Shown: positions 58,137 through 64,000 of the stretch, in pieces | How the letters are laid out: every line of letters begins with the position of its first letter | How positions within the stretch are numbered: position 1 is the first letter of the stretch | NCBI GenBank assembly: GCA_038373865.1 | Contig: JAXGGA010005884.1 | Coordinates: forward strand, 1 to 64,000 | Length of the DNA stretch: 64,000 nt | Direction: 5' to 3' | From: Uloborus plumipes | Taxonomy: Eukaryota; Arthropoda; Arachnida; Araneae; Uloboridae | Notes under the pieces: model-generated | What the model was told of the DNA's origin: nothing | The model's database searches: none | What the model saw: the letters and a program-made list of their open reading frames with translations, nothing else | Position numbers and translations under genes: made by a program

Positions 58137-60912
58137 AATTCTTTTGCCCGTATGTGATCTGGTTTTTGTTTTACAGGTCGTCAAACTTTTCAAAAAATTG
58201 CATTTTCTGTCAACCGCTAAGCCTAATCTGCATGTAAACGTATCTCTTCAGTAAATTGTGACGGGTGCAGAAATCTTTCAATATTTCCAAAAATTCTCAG
58301 ATATGTTGCTGAAAGTATGAGGATTTAATAAAAAAATACTTGAAATTTATATAATATAATTTTGTTTGAATAAAATTTGAATAAACTACGACAAGCATTT
58401 TTTTTCTTGTGCAAAACATGAGTTTACTTAAGTGGCATTTCACGAAAAGGCGGAGGTCCTATTCAATAATGGAAGCATTCGAAATGAGCCTGAAGGTGTG
58501 TTTTATCATTGAAAAGAATAAAATTAGTGGGTTTTTTTTTCGTTTTCTCCTTGCTGGTACACAATATACACATTTCAGTATCAAAATTTAAAAAAAAAAT
58601 ACTAGTCATTTTCCTAACCTAAATTTCACTGAAAAGCAAACATACCTTTATTTTTAAGTGTATTTACAGCCCTATTATGCTACTTTAAAATCATCTTAAT
58701 CCCTTATTAAGCAGAAAGAAAAGTGAGAAATAATTTGACTCCCAAATTCAGTTGTTAAGTTCAGCAAACATCAGATGTAGAAAAAAGATGTGCAAAACAT
58801 GAATTTACTTTAGTAGCTTTTTATAAAGAGGCGGAGGTCATATTCAATAATAGAAGCATTCGAAATAAACCTAAAGGTGTGTTCTATCATTGCAAAGAAC
58901 AAAATTAGTGGCTTTTTTTTTGTTGCTATTGCACAATGTATACATTTCAGTACCAACATTTTTGAAAAAAGTTAACTTAATTTTCAATTTTTTTTGTGTA
59001 AAAGAAGCATAGCTCATGCTTTTGTAGCATAAAAACGTATTATATTTATTTTTAATGATTTATAATTGTATTGAATGTGCGAAGAAGAGATAGGATAGCA
59101 CAATCTTTGAAGAAAAAATAACAATGAAAAATATGAGTTTTCGAACATTATCGGATTGTTTGTCTTTGAAGTGTTTGTGTGATCTTGTTTTCAGCGAATT
59201 TAAGGAATATACTGTTTGATATTTTAACGCTCGACCTTCCTTGCATTTCCGACGTCGGACAGTACTTGTTGAAGTCACGTTATCATGAAATATTCGGAAT
59301 ACTTATTTTATACATATTCAATCTCCTTTTGAAGAGAATAGTAACATCTTCCAGAATCTTATGTTACGGACCGTTTGACGTAGTTATTTCATCTAACATC
59401 TTACCATTTCTTGGTTATAGTAAAGATAATAGTCCTTTCTTAGGTAAAAGATCGTCTTGCTTCAAGTATTTACTTGAAAATTTTCAATTTTTTTCTTTTA
59501 AAATCCAACAGCAAGTGTCGAAAGCTGTATTTGCTCTTAAATTTATGCTGAAATTTCTAGTTTATTTTTATTGAATTATGTCTGTCCGGGGCTCTAGCTT
59601 TTTAATTATCTCCTATTATTATTTATCAGCGCAAACCAACCTTCCTGATAAGCGAATCCAATGAAAAACAAACAAACCAAAATAGAAAACCCACTCACAT
59701 TCTTTATCCCTCTTATCACTATGACCCATATTTTGATAAAATAAGAAGAGACTTGATACATGCACAAATGCAAGGAAGGTCGAGCGTTAAAATATCAAAC
59801 AGTATATTCCTTAAATTTGCTGAAAACAGGATCACACAAACACTTCAAAGACAAACAATCCGATAATATTCAGAAACTCACATTTTTAATTATTATTTTT
59901 ACTTTAAAGAACATGCTATCCTATCTCTTCTTCGCACATTCAATACAATTATAATTCATTAAAACTAAATATAATACGTTTTTATGCTACAAAAGCATGA
60001 ACAATGCTTCTTTTACAAAAAAAATATTGAAAATTAAGTTAGGAAAATGACTAGAACATTTTTCAAAAATGTTGGTACTGAAATGTTATTGTGCAATAGC
60101 AAAAAAAAAAAAAAAAAACGAAAAAAGCTACTAATTTTGTTCTTTGCAATGATAGAACACACCTTTAGGTTTATTTCGAATGCTTCTATTATTGAATATG
60201 ACCTCCGCCTCTTCATAAAAAGCTACTGAAATAAATTCATGTTTTGCACATCTTTTTTCCAGATCTGATATTTTGCTGAACTTAACAACAGAATTTGGGA
60301 GTCATAAATTATTTCTCACTTTTTTTTCTGCTTAATAAGGGATTAAGATGATTTTTAAGTAGCATAATAGGGCTGTAAATACACTTAAAAATAAAGGTAT
60401 GTTTGCTTTTTAGTGAAATTTAGGTTAGGAAAATGACTAGAACTTTTTTTCAAAAATTTTGATACTGAAATGTGTATATTGTGCAACAGCAACGAGAAAA
60501 CGAAAAAAACCACTAATTTTATTCATTTTATTCTTTGCAATGATAGAACACACCTTCAGGCTCATTTTGAATGCTTCTATTATTGAATAGGACCTCCGCC
60601 CTTTCGTGAAATGCTACTTAAGTAAACTCATGTTTTGCACAAGAAAAAAAAATGCTTGTCGTAGTTTATAAAATTTTATGCAAACAAAATTATATTATAT
60701 AAATTTCAAGTATTTTTTTATTAAATCCTCATACTTTCAGCAACATATCTGAGAATTTTTGGAAATATTGAAAGATTTCTGCACCCGTCACAATTTACTG
60801 AAGAGATACGTGTACATGCAGATTAGGCTTAGCGGTTGACAGAAAATGCAATTTTTTGAAAAGTTTGACGTCCTGTAAAACAAAAACCAGATCACATATG
60901 GGCAAAAGAATT
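58137..60912. repeat. 2.8-kb palindrome, about 1.1-kb arms and 517-base spacer
   Basis: The left arm 58137-59248 and right arm 59766-60912 are inverse copies at high identity (about 93 per cent over a 189-base stretch compared by eye). Each arm contains a direct duplication of about 200 bases (58408 and 58794; 60033 and 60430 on the other side) with TCATTTTCCTAACCT-type borders. Both arms keep a roughly 64-codon frame (59278-59060 minus; 59760-59954 plus) beginning KCKEGRALKYQ and ending HSIQL. Nearly all differences change amino acids, so the frame is not under selection. Foldback transposon or palindromic duplication. Confidence 0.9.
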
Positions 60913-63900
60913 CATATGGTTACTTACCACCATAAAAATATTAAATACACCAAATTTTATCAAAATCCGAGGACATGGGTTACATGACCGGGTGAACTGA
61001 CGTGGAATGACCCCTACCATAAATTACGTACTCAGTTTTTTCACCCAAGGCACGATTATTGTTGTATCCTTAGTCTTCCTCATGCGTGGGCCATACAACC
61101 TACTGACTTTAGATAACAAGTTATTACGATGCAAAATTGTGCTCATATATTTGGTTTGTTAAAAATATCAGGTGATAAACTTTTTTTTATGTTGTATAAC
61201 TTTATATGTAAAATGCGTTTGACTTTTATTTCATTTTTTAGTCAAAGGGGTGGTTCTCAAATGGTATCACGCATTGAGAGGGATTTTTAGAATTCATGAC
61301 AGTTTGTGACAAGAAGGAGGGAGGAGGTAACAAGAAGTGTGTCACCACATAAAATGTTTAAGAAAAATAGCTTGACATATGACAAAGGAGGGTGAGGATT
61401 CTTAAAGGAATGAACACATCGTATTAAACCTTCCAGGACAAATCAGAGTTCCTCCAATTGAAGGGTACTTAACGCTTCTAAAAACTCCATTATAACTCTT
61501 CAGAATCAATTTCAGCTCCAGACGCTTTGAATTCTATTGTAAGAACTGATTCGCGATGCCCACGCTTTTTGCCTACATAGTGTACAGTCCCCAGAGCAGC
61601 TGATCACATGCATAAATCTAGCCAAACATCCGCTGGGTGGCTTAGGGGGCAATGTTGAAGTGTGATACCCTGTGGCAAAGGAGAAAAGGGGACAAAAATA
61701 TTGAAAACAGAAGTTACTGTCTGTCCGTGAAAGACGCGCTTAACACTTGCCAACCATTCCACAAAAAGGGGCGATGGGTTGTGAGTGGGAACTTTTCGTA
61801 GTTTTCAATTTAAAACTTGCATTTTTTGCTGTCCTTTTGACATATTCAACTAAACTTTGTATTTGAAATTAACATTGTTCTACGTTGTTTGATTCGGCTC
61901 AAAATGCTTCTTATTATTCTTCCCCATTTTGTTATCTTACCTATCACCCCTTTTTTGCTAAGATCAAAGAAGTCCTGCCGCATGCATAAACACGCGGCGG
62001 AAGGTTTGACCTAAGAAGATCAGACAGTACGTCTTTTATGGACAGTCCCTCAAATGAATACTTTGTCTCAACATTTATGAGCATTGTAAGATTCCCCCGC
62101 GTTTTCCCTTTAGTTTTATGAACATGTTACCTCAACTAAAATTTACATACGACCGAAGTCATGGATATTCATAAGGATCAAACATCAGGGAAGGAAAGGG
62201 AAGATCGAGATCAAGTAGGTTACAAGCATATCCTCGTCAATGTCAACTGCGGGTTAGATCCCGAAGCGCACTTCCCAATTACTCAAACGAGCATCGAACG
62301 CGTGCGCTCATAACATTATACGCGCGTGAAGTCATCTTCCTAATGACGAAGAATTTGGAGCGCAGTCTGAGGAGAAGAGAAAGTGTCGACGAGGAAAGAG
62401 AGGTGAAAGACCCTTCTGCTTTCGTGTTCCGTAACCATACATACATACATACATAAGAGTTCGAGAAACATTCGGGAAAATAAACGGGTCAGGAGTTCTA
62501 TTCAGCTCGTGTGATACCGAACTAGTACCAGTACGGTGGAAGTGTCCAATCAGCGACACGGTTGAAGCTCTGGAGAAGTATTCCGCTGCCCGTTTTTGTC
62601 CGTCGTGTTTAGGAAGGAAATATTTAGACCGAATTGCCATCAAGAATGTAGTTTATAGGTATCTCGGCGTAGTTGCTGATGTTTGAGAAAAAGGGGCGCT
62701 CGTAAAAACGGTTGGAATGACAAAATTGCAAAAAATTAGAGTCAGGCCCAAAACGACATTAGTCATTATAATAAAGGGGACAGGTTGGCCATTGTTCAGA
62801 TACTGCTTTCTAATATCATAAGAATTGATTTTTTTTTAAATGTTATTTACAATGCATGTGATGTTTCCCATTTCGCTGTCACTTTGACATTCTTTGATAC
62901 TATATGAATTATTACCTCAAGAAACATTAGTGTTGTGTTTTTAATAAAATAAAGTGTTCTTTATTAAGGTTCTTTTTTTTACTTAATATTTTCTAATCAA
63001 AAATAATTACTAAATTGTTGCCAAGTGGTTGGTATTAGAACAAACTGTTCAAATTTATTTTCTAAACTGCACTATCATTTTTGAAGAAACTTTTTCACCT
63101 CTGTAATCCCTCAAGAGAATGTTAATAGTTAATTTAATACTCTCTTCCCAGCTAAATAGAAATAATGGCTATGAAATTGTCGAAAACTTAAATAAAGGGT
63201 AGCCATTCTCAAAAAGTGAGGGGTGGGGAGAGATGGAGGAGAACTATTGGGTAATATGTGAATTTAAGGGGTTGCTTTACGTAAGACTCAGCAAGAATAA
63301 TGTCAGAAGCATTTTGGAGGTTTTCGTCTTTTTTTTTTTTTTTTTGCCATGAAGTGTTAGTAGGCTCGATCATTCTTCATTTAAGGATAAGGCCCCCCTT
63401 TAGAGAACAAAAAAATTGAGAATCTTGTGGGCTGAATCGATGCCTTGTATCAAGTAGTAGGGATAACAGACTTATTCCATTTACTAAAAGTATTCTTAAG
63501 TTGTCACGGAAATGCAACTGGAATGATTTTCCAAGCTCTGTCATGAAGGATTCCTTTGGCTTGGTCCAAAGCATTGAATGTAGTCAAAAATAAATCTAAT
63601 TTATCCAACCACTCTTATAACAGAAATAAACTAATCAGATTGGGCCTCCATGTTGAAGACACAAGCCCGGAAATATAGCCGCAGGTGAACCGTGCTGTTT
63701 GCGAAAACTAACTGTGGTTTCAGTGAACGTCATTCATGATTTTTGAAAATGGGGGGTTCCACGTTAACAATACATGTAGTTATGAAAGCATAAAACTTAG
63801 CATAAAACTTAGCCTACGCCACCCACAGACCATAAGAGTTATGAAGATTTAAAAGAAAAGATATTTATTTTACGCTGACATGCAGTTTGAAACTTGGTTA

Positions 63901-63980
63901 ATTCAAGTAAATTTGCTATAAATACTCAAAATCAATCTCATGACGTCAATAATTAACTGCAACAAAAGAAATAAACGGCT
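60913..63980. other. No confident gene; CpG-containing patch at about 62030-62660
   Basis: The patch is balanced in composition, rich in CpG, and contains a short (CATA)n and a CCAATCAGCG word. Frames there are not recognisable. It resembles the other unique patches and could be regulatory. Confidence 0.35.
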
Positions 63981-64000
63981 TTATATATATATATATATAT
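63981..64000. repeat. (TA)n run cut by window end
   Basis: A TA run continuing to the last base of the window. Confidence 0.9.

Noticed and set aside
59060..59954. Mirrored 64-72-codon frames in the palindrome arms as a gene family
   Set aside because: Differences between the arms are almost all amino-acid changing, so no purifying selection is visible.

Overview
The window looks like arthropod nuclear DNA. It is strongly AT-rich, has long homopolymer and dinucleotide runs, canonical GT/AG splice-like sites and a TATA/initiator promoter, and is packed with eukaryotic DNA transposons (hAT, Tc1/mariner, piggyBac, Helitron-like) and tRNA-derived SINEs. I see nothing bacterial: no operons, rRNA or CRISPR. 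An arachnid is my guess from the repeat types and from a valine/proline/lysine-rich, cuticle-like secreted protein; sequence alone cannot settle this.

Genes are sparse. The only well-supported host coding exon is 8490-9028 on the minus strand. It encodes a signal peptide followed by about 155 residues of VP-type repeats, and its stop overlaps a consensus splice donor. Close by on the plus strand (9151-9318) is a small cysteine-containing peptide with a signal sequence; cysteine codons continue in frame beyond a TAG. A clean core promoter with an ATG-free leader lies at 14250-14455, and a signal-anchor exon at 18183-18282 could be its first coding exon. A 34-nt signal-peptide-like exon lies at 707-740. 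No complete multi-exon gene can be assembled inside the window, so most of it is probably intronic or intergenic.

Layout. 0.3-8.4 kb: nested MITEs and foldback elements. 8.5-9.4 kb: the two small genes. 10.3-12.8 kb: a dead mariner and a hAT MITE with an exact 8-bp target duplication. 14-18.3 kb: promoter and exons. 21.4-23.6 kb: an element with a 147-bp tandem array, next to a LINE reverse-transcriptase relic. 27.7-32.3 kb: hAT, a 'word' element and Helitron-like ends. 33.3-38.6 kb: a MITE, the second 147-bp-array element, a 182-bp-arm hairpin and a SINE. 41.4-46.5 kb: three TIR elements. 49.9-53.4 kb: a SINE, a palindromic Tc1-like MITE and a hAT MITE carrying a 128-bp TA run. 56.9-60.9 kb: nested elements including a 2.8-kb palindrome.

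The most unusual observation concerns four non-autonomous element families (2447-4865, 3159-4441, 28575-29856, 44971-46519). They share one layout: a family-specific word of roughly 10-13 bases repeated at the termini and at about 180-245 and 375-440 bases from the ends. The word differs completely between families while its positions stay nearly fixed.
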